A DNA stretch of 49,811 nucleotides from Bacteroidales bacterium (GCA_022768005.1 JALEMF010000020.1:1-49811); one strand, 5' to 3'; positions 15,918 to 24,175 are shown, counted from the stretch's first letter. Made by a program: numbers and translations. Notes: generated by a model from the sequence alone, not told the origin.

Positions 15918-16179
15918 GAAAGTTACTGATAAAGTCCGCCAACAAAGAGCTGTGCCTCAAAATTAACATAGATTTAAACTTTATCACAAGTCAAATAAGT
16001 ACATTTTGCACAATTCAGCTAAAGTATTAATAATAAGGATATTAGAATATATTTTAGGAATTATTCCATTAAAATAATGGTCAAAAAAAAGGAATTTTTC
16101 CGTTTTATGCAATTACGAATCTGAAAAAATCAGAAAAATACAGAGTAATAGTCCGATTCTCAAAGTCAAAAATAATAAA

Positions 16180-16211
16180 TTTGGGCAATCGGAGGAAAAA
16201 TTGTAACTTTG
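16180..16211 (+). promoter_or_regulatory. Promoter of the acyltransferase-to-SecG gene block
   Basis: The -33 TTTG is at 16180-16183 and the -7 TAACTTTG at 16204-16211, with a 20-bp spacer. The ATG at 16241 follows 29 bp later. This is one of the best matches to the Bacteroidetes consensus in the window. Confidence 0.8.
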
Positions 16212-16240
16212 CTTGTTGAATTTCATCTGAACAAAGAATA

Positions 16241-17086
16241 ATGGAAGAAAAATACGATATAAAACCAAATGTCCTTGACTACGAGGATATTATAAAAATA
16301 GTTCCAAAACTTAAAGGACACGAAAAGTTTGTCAACGCTATTCTTAAATTCCTTAGTATAGACAAAGTTAACGGCGTCCACTCTCGTAATTGCGACACTC
16401 CCGGACCTGAATTTGTAAAAAGATTACTATTTGACGAATTTAAAATAAAACTCCGTATTGACAACGAGCAAGTACTTGATAACCTGCCTGAAGGCGCATT
16501 TGCCACTGTATCAAATCACCCTTTCGGAGCGCTTGACGGCATCACACTTATCCACATCGTCGCTTCACGCCGACCGGAATATAAAGTAATGGTGAACATG
16601 GTGCTGAACGCTATCAGTGCAATGCGACCGAACTTTATAGCCGTAGATGCTCTTGCATCAAACGACCCCAAGAAAAAAGCCGTATCAATGCAAGGTATCA
16701 GAAATGCTATCAAGCAGGTACGTTCCGGCAATCCGATAGGCTTCTTCCCCGCCGGAGCAGTCTCCAAAATTAATCTGAAAGGAGAACTGAACGACAGAGA
16801 ATGGCAGCCGTCAGTGGTGCGACTTATCGAACAAATGAAAGTACCTGTAATACCTATTTTCTTTCACGGCAGCAACTCATGGTGGTTCAACTTGTTAGGA
16901 CGTATCAGCTGGCAGTTGCGCACACTACGATTGCCCGCAGAAGTATTCCGCAAAATCGGTAGCGAAATACACGTTTCAGTAGGTAATCCTATCAGCGTGG
17001 AAGAACAAGCACGCCACCAAGGCAGTGTAAAAGAATTCGGTGAATTTCTTAAGCAAGAGACATACAAATTACGCAAATGCAAATAA
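16241..17086 (+). CDS. PlsC-like lysophospholipid/lipid O-acyltransferase (GlsA-like)
   Basis: This 281-residue protein belongs to the glycerolipid acyltransferase superfamily. The catalytic motif SNHPFGALDG (HX4D form, near residues 90-99) and the later GFFPAGAVS and PVIPIFFHGSN motifs are in the right order and spacing. The first ~70 residues are a family-specific extension found in Bacteroidetes members annotated as hemolysin-like or GlsA, the O-acyltransferase of glycine-lipid synthesis. GlsA is a plausible specific role, but the GlsB-type N-acyltransferase usually beside it is not in this window, so I leave the symbol blank. No signal peptide is visible; it should sit on the inner face of the cytoplasmic membrane. 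The last 10 bp overlap the start of the sigma-54 activator gene, implying translational coupling. Confidence 0.8.
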   Translation: MEEKYDIKPNVLDYEDIIKIVPKLKGHEKFVNAILKFLSIDKVNGVHSRNCDTPGPEFVKRLLFDEFKIKLRIDNEQVLDNLPEGAFATVSNHPFGALDGITLIHIVASRRPEYKVMVNMVLNAISAMRPNFIAVDALASNDPKKKAVSMQGIRNAIKQVRSGNPIGFFPAGAVSKINLKGELNDREWQPSVVRLIEQMKVPVIPIFFHGSNSWWFNLLGRISWQLRTLRLPAEVFRKIGSEIHVSVGNPISVEEQARHQGSVKEFGEFLKQETYKLRKCK

Positions 17087-18306
17087 ACGATGTAACACAG
17101 CCTGCTGAAGTGTTGCAAGCAAAGCAACGACTTGGCATCGTCGGTAATGCACCTGCATTGACCGCCGCCATTATGCGCGCTCTGCAAGTGGCACCGATTG
17201 ATATGTCTGTACTCGTGATTGGAGAAAGCGGTTCCGGAAAAGAATTTTTTCCTAAAATTATCCACAACTTTTCTCCGAGAAAACATAACAAGTACATAGC
17301 TGTAAACTGTGGAGCAATACCGGAAGGAACTATTGATTCCGAACTGTTCGGACACGAAAAAGGTGCATTCACCAGTGCCGTATCTGCCCGTAAAGGGTAC
17401 TTCGAAGAAGCTAACGGCGGTACTATTTTCCTTGATGAAGTGGGAGAATTGCCGCTCACCACTCAGGCAAGACTCCTCCGAGTCCTTGAATCCGGAGAAT
17501 ACATCAAAGTAGGCTCCTCGGAAGTACAGAAAACCAATATCCGAATCGTAGCCGCCACAAACGTTGATATGGCAAAAGCCGTTAAAGACGGAAAATTCCG
17601 TGAAGACCTTTACTACCGTCTTTCAGGAGTTCTTATCCCCGTTCCACCTCTTCGCGACAGAGGTAACGACATCGTGCTTTTAGCCCGCAAATTTGCATCA
17701 GACTGCGCTGACAAATACAATTTGCCACCCGTGAACTTCACTGACTCTGCCAAGAAAGAACTTCTCGCCTACCGCTGGCCCGGAAACGTACGACAACTGA
17801 AAAACGTGATTGAGCAAGTAGCGATTTTTGAAGCAGGGACTGAAGTCACTGACGAGGCTGTTAAAAAATATCTGCCTCAGACAAACGTATCATTTACGCC
17901 TGCCACAGTGGAAGATCAACACACCTACGAGCGTGAACGTGAAGTGCTTTTCAAAATGATTTTCCAACTCCAACACGAGATTGCAGAACTCCGCAAAACA
18001 ATTATCAACAACGGGTTCGTGAAAAATCCCGCACAAAAAGCTATCACCGCAGGAAACTCTACTGAAAGTAAAATAACGTCTATACTTAAATACCACGGTA
18101 ACGACGATATCACTCCTTCAGTCACCGTAGAGACTCCCGTCATCACTCCGCCGCCGAGCAGTCCCACCACGCTTGAAGACAACGAAAAAGAAACTATTCG
18201 TCGCGCACTTGAACGTAACGACGGCAGAAGAGGCGCAGCCGCTAAAGAACTTAAAATTTCAGAACGTACACTTTACAGAAAAATCAGAGATTATGGCTTG
18301 GAATAA
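17077..18306 (+). CDS. Sigma-54-dependent transcriptional activator lacking a receiver domain
   Basis: This 409-residue protein begins almost directly with the AAA+ domain. Walker A is GESGSGKE (residues 49-56), Walker B GGTIFLDE (114-121), followed by the FREDLYYRL and WPGNVRQLKNV motifs. A linker with a coiled-coil-like stretch (about 285-310) leads to a Fis-type helix-turn-helix at the C terminus (RRGAAAKELKISERTLYRKI). There is no N-terminal receiver, GAF or PAS domain, so control must come from another protein or from expression level. The sigma-54 contact loop, normally GAFTGA, reads GAFTSA (96-101). It overlaps both neighbours (10 bp upstream, 14 bp downstream), so it is cotranscribed with LptE and SecG genes, as in many Bacteroidetes. 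The target genes are unknown. Confidence 0.9.
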   Translation: MQINDVTQPAEVLQAKQRLGIVGNAPALTAAIMRALQVAPIDMSVLVIGESGSGKEFFPKIIHNFSPRKHNKYIAVNCGAIPEGTIDSELFGHEKGAFTSAVSARKGYFEEANGGTIFLDEVGELPLTTQARLLRVLESGEYIKVGSSEVQKTNIRIVAATNVDMAKAVKDGKFREDLYYRLSGVLIPVPPLRDRGNDIVLLARKFASDCADKYNLPPVNFTDSAKKELLAYRWPGNVRQLKNVIEQVAIFEAGTEVTDEAVKKYLPQTNVSFTPATVEDQHTYEREREVLFKMIFQLQHEIAELRKTIINNGFVKNPAQKAITAGNSTESKITSILKYHGNDDITPSVTVETPVITPPPSSPTTLEDNEKETIRRALERNDGRRGAAAKELKISERTLYRKIRDYGLE

Positions 18307-18820
18307 ATTTCTATCTATCCGAATTCTTCTCACCGCACTCCTTATTGCGGCAGGAACTCAGGCTTGCAGCATCAGCTATAAATTCAACGGTGCGGCACTT
18401 GACTATTCCGTATATAAAACCATTCAGATAGGTAGTTTCCCTATCCGTGCAGCACTCGTCTATCCTCAACTGCAACAAACGTTTGAAACAGAACTCAGCG
18501 ACTATATCACAAGAAATACAAGACTCAAATCCGTTGACTCCGGTGCAGACTTGCAGATTGAAGGCGAATTCACAGGATACTCACTCTCACCACAAGCCGT
18601 AACGGAAGACGCATACGCTTCAAAGACAAGACTTACAGTGACAGTCAGAGTCAAATACATCGATAACAAAAACGAAAAAAATAATATCGACCAATCTTTC
18701 TCATCTTACCGCGACTTTGACAGCAGTGAAATGCTCACAGACGTGCAAGATGAACTCTGCCAACAAATCGCCAAAGAACTTGTTGACTTGATATTTAACG
18801 CCACACTCGGAAACTGGTAA
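18293..18820 (+). CDS. lptE: LptE-family lipoprotein (LPS outer-membrane translocon)
   Basis: I start this 175-residue protein at the ATG at 18293, which gives a normal signal peptide (FLSIRILLTALLIAAGTQAC) ending in Cys at the lipobox. An ATG 40 codons earlier lies inside the sigma-54 gene and would bury the signal. After Cys the sequence SISYKFNGAALDYSVYKTIQIGSF matches the Bacteroidetes LptE-like family, in which the lipoprotein plugs the LptD barrel and helps place LPS in the outer membrane. A central YTxxRLTVTVRV-like strand and a C-terminal helix (LCQQIAKELVDLIFN) also fit. It lies 6 bp before the next gene. The assignment rests on the short family motif and the conserved sigma-54/LptE/unknown/SecG order. 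Confidence 0.8.
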   Translation: MAWNKFLSIRILLTALLIAAGTQACSISYKFNGAALDYSVYKTIQIGSFPIRAALVYPQLQQTFETELSDYITRNTRLKSVDSGADLQIEGEFTGYSLSPQAVTEDAYASKTRLTVTVRVKYIDNKNEKNNIDQSFSSYRDFDSSEMLTDVQDELCQQIAKELVDLIFNATLGNW

Positions 18821-18826
18821 TAAATC

Positions 18827-19585
18827 ATGGACAGACAGGAAGAAATATCTCAGATACTTAACGCTGCTAACGACGTAACGGCTACTCTGAACTCTGTAGA
18901 GTCGCTATCCCGTGCGTACCCGTTTTTTTCTTTGCCGTCAGCAATAATGATTAAACACTTTAACGGTGAACTCGCTGACGATGTCAAGCAAAGACTGTTA
19001 CACCGGATTGCCCTGTCTTCACCGGACCCCACCACTCTGTACCAACTACTCAACACTGACGGCGACAGCATACACAATTTTTATCCAAAAGAAGAAAAAA
19101 AACCGCAAATAGGCACAGAGGACACTATAACTGCGTTCCTCAACACTTACGGTAACTCAGAACCCGGAGAAGAAGAACTGCTTGAAAAACTAATATTCAA
19201 CCCTGTACCGGACTACGCCTCTGTACTCGAATCCGAGGAAGATGAAACAGATAATAAAGAAAAGTCCACCGGTAACGATGCACTTATTGATGCTTTCCTT
19301 GAAAAACAAAAGCCGGAAAAGCGAAACTCTTCATCTCACACCACGGCTACCGTCAACACTAAGCCAAACACCGAGTCAGAACCTTCAAAACCGGACCCGG
19401 ACTCCATGTTAAGCGAAAGTTTGGCTAAAATTTACATAAAACAACGCCGATATGACAAAGCATACGAAATTATATCCCAATTAAGTTTGAATTTTCCAAA
19501 AAAAAGTATTTACTTTGCAGACCAATTACGTTTCTTACGTAAATTAATAATTAATCAGCAACATAAAAACTCAAAAAATAACTAA
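18827..19585 (+). CDS. Conserved unknown protein with a C-terminal TPR-like motif
   Basis: This 252-residue protein is acidic, without a signal peptide or membrane segment. An N-terminal helical domain (about 1-90) is followed by a low-complexity, charged and Ser/Thr/Pro-rich linker (about 130-200). The short C-terminal helical pair DSMLSESLAKIYIKQRRYDKAYEIISQL resembles one TPR hairpin. Its place between LptE and SecG is, as I recall, conserved in Bacteroidetes, where the product is usually called hypothetical or tetratricopeptide-containing. Nothing in the sequence defines an activity; the context allows a role in envelope assembly or Sec export, but this is not shown. The stop is 9 bp before the SecG start, consistent with one transcript. 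Confidence 0.65.
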   Translation: MDRQEEISQILNAANDVTATLNSVESLSRAYPFFSLPSAIMIKHFNGELADDVKQRLLHRIALSSPDPTTLYQLLNTDGDSIHNFYPKEEKKPQIGTEDTITAFLNTYGNSEPGEEELLEKLIFNPVPDYASVLESEEDETDNKEKSTGNDALIDAFLEKQKPEKRNSSSHTTATVNTKPNTESEPSKPDPDSMLSESLAKIYIKQRRYDKAYEIISQLSLNFPKKSIYFADQLRFLRKLIINQQHKNSKNN

Positions 19586-19594
19586 CAATTAACA

Positions 19595-19942
19595 ATGTAC
19601 ACTGCAGTAATTATCATTACAGTATTAATCTCAGTTCTATTAATCCTCGTTGTCCTCGTTCAAAAATCTAAAGGTGGAGGTTTGGCTTCAAACTTCTCAG
19701 GCGCAAACCAGATTATGGGTGTTCGCCGTTCAAACGACTTTATTGAAAAAGCTACTTGGACACTCGCTGCAATCGTAGCTATTCTCTCTATCTCTTCCGC
19801 TTTCATTTCTCCGCGCACTTCAGGTGCTAACGGCCCTCGCGTAAGAATTGAAGAAAAAGTTGTTAACGGTGTTGAATACAGCACTGACGCTCAACAACTT
19901 CCTGCTGCTACTGACGCTGCTCCTGCAGATAGCGCAAAATAA
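19595..19942 (+). CDS. secG: Protein-export membrane protein SecG
   Basis: This 115-residue protein has two membrane segments (about residues 3-22 and 53-72). The loop between them, VLVQKSKGGGLASNFSG, carries the signature KGGGL, and the segment MGVRRSNDFIEKATW is typical of Bacteroidetes SecG. It helps SecYE translocate unfolded proteins across the cytoplasmic membrane. The C-terminal tail (about 40 residues, Ala/Asp-rich, ending PAADTAPADSAK-like) is longer than in E. coli but common in this phylum. It is the last gene of the block and is followed by a terminator at 19990-20022. Sec is the first step for all the signal-peptide-bearing T9SS cargoes in this window. Confidence 0.93.
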   Translation: MYTAVIIITVLISVLLILVVLVQKSKGGGLASNFSGANQIMGVRRSNDFIEKATWTLAAIVAILSISSAFISPRTSGANGPRVRIEEKVVNGVEYSTDAQQLPAATDAAPADSAK

Positions 19943-19989
19943 GACTGAAACGCAGATTAATACCTGAGGTATTACCTGAACGATATATA

Positions 19990-20022
19990 GGGAGTCCGTA
20001 AGAAATATCTTTACGGATTCCC
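19990..20022 (+). terminator. Terminator after secG
   Basis: A 12-bp stem GGGAGTCCGTAA (19990-20001) / TTACGGATTCCC (20011-20022) with one G-T wobble and a 9-nt loop lies 48 bp after the secG stop. The T tract is weak (CATTTATC), so termination may be partial. Confidence 0.7.
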
Positions 20023-20198
20023 CATTTATCGTGTCAATACAGTAATAAAAACTAATAGTCCAACCCACTCCGTTCGCACCTTGAAAAACACTTGAACTGC
20101 TGAAGAGTTCGCCATTAAGAATCTGAATAAGTTGGCAAAATAGTAGCAATTATTAGCCTTATTGTACACTTTTTGAACATAGTATGCAAAGAATGTCG

Positions 20199-20206
20199 TA
20201 ACTTTG
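20199..20206 (+). promoter_or_regulatory. -7 element for the PCMD protein gene
   Basis: TAACTTTG lies 27 bp upstream of the ATG at 20234. A TTTG at 20172-20175 is 23 bp further upstream, slightly long for a -33 element. Confidence 0.65.
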
Positions 20207-20233
20207 CAAACCAATTAAAAAAATCGCAAAACA

Positions 20234-21196
20234 ATGACAAAAAAAATTCTTACACTTTTGATTTTGATATCATCGTGCAGCATAATTTCAAATGCCGAAA
20301 CATTTGAAAAACTGAAATATGGTGATTTTGAAAATTGGGTTACCAGAATAATCCCTGAATCAAGAGTTCTCGGCGGACATAAAAAGACACTTTACGAAAT
20401 TGCACCTACGGAAACCATTACCGGCAACGTACCATATTCAAACAAAGGCGGCTCTCCTTGGGCCACTTCGAACGTTCTTGCTAACGTAATGGGAGTAGTA
20501 AAAGGTTCTAACGCCGTTTTCCCTGACGAAAGAAGTGCAGGAAACAAATGCTGCAAACTCACCTGCCTTATGGAGCATTGTAAAGCGATAGGCATCATTA
20601 ACATAGACGTTGTAGTAGCAGGCTCAATGTTTTTAGGCAAAATGATTGAACCGATAAAATCCACAAAAGACCCATATAGCAAAATGGAAATGGGTATTAA
20701 ATTCAACCGTCGCCCTAAAGCACTTCGCTTTGACTACAAACTCACTATCCCGGAAGGGAACACAAGAACGTATTCAAGCGGTTTCGGCAAAAAGAAAACG
20801 TACGCCGGACACGACTGCGCTGAAGTCTATATCATACTTCAACGCAGATACGAAGACGCCGAAGGCAATATTCACGCCAAAAGAGTTGGCACAGGACGCA
20901 GGCACTTTAACAAAAGCACATCAGGCTGGGTAAACGGATACGATATACCCGTATGGTACGGCGACATCACAAAGCGTGCCGACTACAAAGACTATATGGG
21001 GCTCATTTCAAAAGAAAAATCTTACTACGCTACTAACAGCAAAGGCAAAATGGTTCCTGTAATTGAAGAAGGCTGGGACTCTGCAGACGCTACACCTACA
21101 CACATTCTCGTGATGGCATCAGCAGGCAGCGGCACAGCATACATCGGCACTTTAGGATTAACCCTATGGATTGACAACATAGGACTCGTATTCTGA
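20234..21196 (+). CDS. Exported PCMD-domain protein (putative carbohydrate metabolism domain)
   Basis: This 320-residue protein has a signal peptide (SSCSIISNA-ETF). The Cys in ISSCS lacks a proper lipobox, so I expect a periplasmic or secreted protein. The chain starts with a FEKLKYGDFENWVTR segment, then a strand-rich domain with RPKALRFDYKLTIPEG and ends ILVMASAGSGTAYIGTLGLTLWIDNIGLVF. This layout (a 'GDFE W' opening, a 'P..L.F.YK' strand, a closing 'L.IDNI.L.F') is characteristic of PCMD proteins, which have a jelly-roll fold and often accompany glycan-use or fimbrial loci. Here it stands alone between its own promoter and terminator, with no glycan-use genes nearby. Ligand and role are unknown. 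Confidence 0.75.
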   Translation: MTKKILTLLILISSCSIISNAETFEKLKYGDFENWVTRIIPESRVLGGHKKTLYEIAPTETITGNVPYSNKGGSPWATSNVLANVMGVVKGSNAVFPDERSAGNKCCKLTCLMEHCKAIGIINIDVVVAGSMFLGKMIEPIKSTKDPYSKMEMGIKFNRRPKALRFDYKLTIPEGNTRTYSSGFGKKKTYAGHDCAEVYIILQRRYEDAEGNIHAKRVGTGRRHFNKSTSGWVNGYDIPVWYGDITKRADYKDYMGLISKEKSYYATNSKGKMVPVIEEGWDSADATPTHILVMASAGSGTAYIGTLGLTLWIDNIGLVF

Positions 21197-21233
21197 AAAC
21201 AACACTATAATACATAAAATACTGATCCAATAA

Positions 21234-21275
21234 GGGGAGTTGCGTCATCGTTGATACAACTCCTTTTATTATTTA
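21234..21275 (+). terminator. Terminator after the PCMD protein gene
   Basis: GGAGTTG (21236-21242) pairs with CAACTCC (21257-21263) and is followed by TTTTATTATTTATT. It lies about 40 bp after the stop codon at 21196. Confidence 0.85.
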
Positions 21276-21469
21276 TTGCCCTAAAAAATGGAGATTGCAT
21301 AATCATAGCCTCTTTCATTCTTATTCATCATTCGCATATTTATGCAATAATCATTTTTCTAAATAGCAAAAAATTGAAGAAAAGCAGAAAAATAAGAATA
21401 AATATCAGGATTTTAATTATATTTTATTAAATTAGACATTTTTTAACTATAAACTCAAAAAAAAGGTCG

Positions 21470-21477
21470 TAACTTTG
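21470..21477 (+). promoter_or_regulatory. -7 element of a candidate small RNA gene
   Basis: TAACTTTG lies in the context GGTCGTAACTTTGCC, almost the same as at 20196-20208. It is 205 bp upstream of the nearest start codon and is separated from it by a terminator and by another promoter (21645-21652). It therefore should drive a short transcript starting near 21482. Confidence 0.7.
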
Positions 21478-21482
21478 CCGTC

Positions 21483-21609
21483 CCAATAGTAGAGAGCGAT
21501 ACTCTCGCTATTGGACATTAGAAATATTTGCATAATAAAGACATTAAATACTTGAATTTTGGTTATGAGGGAGGTGTGCATCTGTGAAGATGTGCACTTT
21601 CATTTTTTT
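21483..21609 (+). ncRNA. Candidate independent small RNA, about 127 nt
   Basis: The unit starts 6 bp after a -7 element. A strong 5' hairpin is formed by CCAATAG (21483-21489) with CTATTGG (21508-21514), enclosing GAGAG (21492-21496) with CTCTC (21502-21506). A roughly 55-nt A/U-rich single-stranded middle follows and ends in GGTTATGAGGGAGG. The 3' end is a 10-bp hairpin with a U-rich tail. No open frame with a ribosome binding site is present; the short ATG at 21565 has no coding sense. I do not recognise it as 6S, tmRNA, RNase P or SRP RNA. It could be a regulatory RNA in which the purine-rich GAGGGAGG stretch contacts target ribosome binding sites, but that is inference. Confidence 0.6.
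21571..21609 (+). terminator. Rho-independent terminator of the candidate small RNA
   Basis: The stem GTGTGCATCT (21574-21583) / AGATGTGCAC (21588-21597) has a GTGA loop and two G-U pairs, and is followed by TTTCATTTTTTT. It ends transcription before the promoter of the next gene. Confidence 0.8.
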
Positions 21610-21644
21610 AAGAGCAAAACGCAACACATATACCAAATATTTCG

Positions 21645-21652
21645 TAACTTTG
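21645..21652 (+). promoter_or_regulatory. -7 element for the gene group starting at 21682
   Basis: TAACTTTG lies 29 bp upstream of the ATG at 21682, in the context TTTCGTAACTTTGTC. It probably drives the four closely spaced genes to 27409, which have gaps of 15-19 bp and no terminator between them. Confidence 0.7.
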
Positions 21653-21681
21653 TCACATTGTAAATATATAGAAATAATAAT

Positions 21682-22056
21682 ATGAATTCAGATTTAAAAA
21701 AGATATTGGACAGTGACACCGACGGATTAGTGTCTTACGAATATTTGGCAAACCACATTGACTCTTGCCAAGACGTCATCAACGACATTATTGAAAACAT
21801 TATCCGAGTTGACAAGACAGGACAATTTGACGCAAGCACTGCAAGATACCTCAACGCAATAGATAAAGAAACTTTTGCAGAATATATTTCAAGACTTATT
21901 GCCGCCGCTATTGAAAAAGACCGCGAGCACAGATACCTCGGAGATTTGCTTCAGGGAATTTGGGGCGAAGATTATGCAAAGCACGTTGATGAGTTGAACG
22001 CCAAAGACGACAACTTCAGGAGAATCTATAAAAGACTTTTCCCGAAAGGTTTCTAA
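21682..22056 (+). CDS. Small conserved-type protein of unknown function
   Basis: This 124-residue, mostly helical, acidic protein (e.g. LDSDTDGLVSYEYLANHID and NIIRVDKTGQFDASTARYLN) has no signal peptide or membrane segment, so it is cytoplasmic. The internal pattern of two similar helical halves is compatible with a helical bundle. I do not recognise a family. Ribosome binding may use the A-rich stretch AGAAATAATA before the ATG, as is usual in Bacteroidetes, which make little use of Shine-Dalgarno pairing. It is the first gene after the candidate small RNA and is followed after 19 bp by the cyclophilin gene, so it is probably cotranscribed with the peptidyl-prolyl isomerase, the M16 protease and PorW genes. 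A link to envelope biogenesis is contextual only. Confidence 0.6.
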   Translation: MNSDLKKILDSDTDGLVSYEYLANHIDSCQDVINDIIENIIRVDKTGQFDASTARYLNAIDKETFAEYISRLIAAAIEKDREHRYLGDLLQGIWGEDYAKHVDELNAKDDNFRRIYKRLFPKGF

Positions 22057-22075
22057 TTAATCACAGTTAACCACT

Positions 22076-22918
22076 ATGACACTGAAGAAAACAATTATCA
22101 CACTCGCTGTGATTTTAGTATCATTATGTGCTGTAGCCAACACTAAAAACACTAACAAGATGGAAAATAAAGATGCAGTTGTAGTAATCACTACCTCACT
22201 CGGAGATATAACTGTCCGCCTGTACGGAGACACACCGAAACATAGAGATAATTTTCTCAAACTTGTTAAAGAAGGATACTACGACGGAGTACTCTTTCAC
22301 CGCGTGATTAGAGACTTTATGGTACAAACAGGTGACCCTGACTCTAAAAATGCTCCGACAGGCAAAATGCTCGGCACAGGAGACCCGGGTTACACCATCG
22401 ATGCTGAAATTTGCTATCCCAAACACTTCCACAAGTTCGGCGCGCTCGCTGCTGCCCGTACCGGCGACGAAGTAAACCCGGAACGCAAATCTTCAGGCTC
22501 ACAATTCTACATCGTAACTGGTAAAACTTACAACGATTCAACTTTAGCACAAATGGAAAAACGTATGCAGCAATCACAGCAGCAGGAAGTGTTTAACCGC
22601 CTCGCTAAAGAAAACCGCGACAGCATAATGACGCTTCGCAGAAATCGTGACCGTGAAGGGCTCGAAAAACTCCAAAATGAACTTATCGAGCAGACTATGA
22701 AGGAAACTGCCGCAAATCCTGCAAAAATTTCCGACGACGCTCGCAAAGCATACACCACTGTCGGCGGAACACCTCACCTTGACGGTGCATACACAGTATT
22801 CGGCGAAGTGATTGACGGAATGGACGTCATCAAAGAAATACAAAAAGCGGAAACTGACAGAAACGACCGTCCCGTCAGTGACATCAAAATTATAAAAGCC
22901 ACTATTAAAGAACAATAA
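22076..22918 (+). CDS. Exported cyclophilin-type peptidyl-prolyl cis-trans isomerase
   Basis: This 280-residue protein has an N-terminal signal peptide (TIITLAVILVSLCAVA). The cyclophilin domain covers about residues 35-270 and contains FHRVIRDFMVQTGDP (the conserved catalytic FHRVI Arg and the QGGD-like loop) and SSGSQFYIVTG. A charged helical insertion (about 155-225, rich in Glu, Gln and Arg) interrupts the domain before the closing VFGEVIDGMDVIKEIQKAETD. This insertion is typical of Bacteroidetes members. The enzyme should speed proline isomerisation of exported proteins in the periplasm. It lies in the same run as the M16 protease and PorW/SprE genes, so assistance to T9SS cargo or outer-membrane proteins is plausible but inferred. 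Confidence 0.9.
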   Translation: MTLKKTIITLAVILVSLCAVANTKNTNKMENKDAVVVITTSLGDITVRLYGDTPKHRDNFLKLVKEGYYDGVLFHRVIRDFMVQTGDPDSKNAPTGKMLGTGDPGYTIDAEICYPKHFHKFGALAAARTGDEVNPERKSSGSQFYIVTGKTYNDSTLAQMEKRMQQSQQQEVFNRLAKENRDSIMTLRRNRDREGLEKLQNELIEQTMKETAANPAKISDDARKAYTTVGGTPHLDGAYTVFGEVIDGMDVIKEIQKAETDRNDRPVSDIKIIKATIKEQ

Positions 22919-22936
22919 CAAGCGAAGCGATAAGTT

Positions 22937-24160
22937 ATGGAGTACACCACGTTCTCACTTGATAACGGACTCAAAGTAATACACCAATATTCACCGGACA
23001 CCATAATGGTGCTGGTGAATGTGTTGTACGACGTCGGTGCGCGTGATGAATCTCCCGAACTGACAGGTATGGCACACCTGTTTGAACACTTGATGTTCGG
23101 CGGTTCGGTAAACGTCCCGGACTTTGATGCGGAACTTGAAAGAGCCGGTGGCTTAAACAATGCCTGGACGAGCAACGACTTTACTAACTTTTACGACATT
23201 CTCCCCGCACAAAACATTGAAGTGGCACTACGACTTGAAAGCGACAGAATGCTTTCACTTGCATTCACACCCAAGTCGCTTGAAGTGCAAAGAAATGTTG
23301 TAATAGAAGAATTCAAGGAAACTTGCCTTAACCGTCCTTTCGGAGACCTCGGCCATAAACTTCGCAGCCTTATATACAAAGTTCACCCATATTCCTACCC
23401 CACAATAGGTAAGGACATTAGCCATATAGAGAAAGTCACACTTGACGACGTAAAAGACTTTTTCTACTCACACTACACTCCTTCAAATGCCATTCTCACC
23501 ATTGCCGGAAATATCACACTTGAAGAAACGAAACGACTCGTAAACAAGTGGTTCGGCGACATACCGCGACGCGAAGCTAAAAAGCGTCACACACCTCAAG
23601 AGCCGTTGCAGACCGAACCGAGAAGACAAGACATAATAGCCGATGTACCTCTGAATCTGATGGTAATGGCTTACCCTATGGGTGGCTATAAATCCGAAGA
23701 TTACATCATAAGCGACTTATTGACTGACATACTTTCATCAGGTCGTGCATCACGTTTTTGCAGAACACTGGAGATGAACGACATTTTCTCAAGCGCAGAT
23801 GCATCAATCATGGGCAGCGAAGACCCCGGATTTGTAATGATAACTGCAACACTTGAAAATAACGATTTCGCCACGGCTGAAAAGCTAATCAATGAACAAC
23901 TTGACCGCATTAAGTCCGGAGACATAACTGAAAGAGAACTGCAAAGAGCCATAAACCGCTACGACAGTGAACGTACATTCTCCTTCATGAACTTCACAGA
24001 CAGAGCGAACAACCTCACCTTCGCCGTTTACCATAGTGAAGACCCGGACGAAATAGCACAACGATACCATGCTGTGACACTTGAAAAACTCACGGAAGGT
24101 GCTAACAGAATTTTTGACAACAACAAAGTTTCAGTATTAACTTACACCCCGGAAAAGTAA
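22937..24160 (+). CDS. M16 family zinc metallopeptidase
   Basis: This 407-residue protein is of the mitochondrial-processing-peptidase/PqqL type. The inverted zinc motif HLFEH (residues 47-51: His47, Glu50, His51) is intact. The downstream Glu expected as third ligand lies in the EFKETCLNRPFG region. The peptide is one active M16 unit (N-terminal peptidase half plus C-terminal half with R/Y motif SGRASRFCRTLE), the usual length for short bacterial members. It has no signal peptide or membrane helix, so it is cytoplasmic, probably cutting short peptides or damaged proteins. It starts 18 bp after the cyclophilin stop and ends 15 bp before PorW, consistent with one transcript. Substrate is unknown. 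Confidence 0.9.
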   Translation: MEYTTFSLDNGLKVIHQYSPDTIMVLVNVLYDVGARDESPELTGMAHLFEHLMFGGSVNVPDFDAELERAGGLNNAWTSNDFTNFYDILPAQNIEVALRLESDRMLSLAFTPKSLEVQRNVVIEEFKETCLNRPFGDLGHKLRSLIYKVHPYSYPTIGKDISHIEKVTLDDVKDFFYSHYTPSNAILTIAGNITLEETKRLVNKWFGDIPRREAKKRHTPQEPLQTEPRRQDIIADVPLNLMVMAYPMGGYKSEDYIISDLLTDILSSGRASRFCRTLEMNDIFSSADASIMGSEDPGFVMITATLENNDFATAEKLINEQLDRIKSGDITERELQRAINRYDSERTFSFMNFTDRANNLTFAVYHSEDPDEIAQRYHAVTLEKLTEGANRIFDNNKVSVLTYTPEK

Positions 24161-24175
24161 AAAAAACTTACACTG

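Noticed and set aside
17049-17462. 137-residue open frame on the - strand inside the sigma-54 activator gene
   Set aside because: Antisense to the AAA+ Walker regions, where strong sense-strand codon constraints keep the other strand open by chance.
18173-18292. 40-residue N-terminal extension of LptE
   Set aside because: It overlaps the HTH domain of the upstream gene and would bury the signal peptide. The ATG at 18293 gives a normal lipoprotein start.
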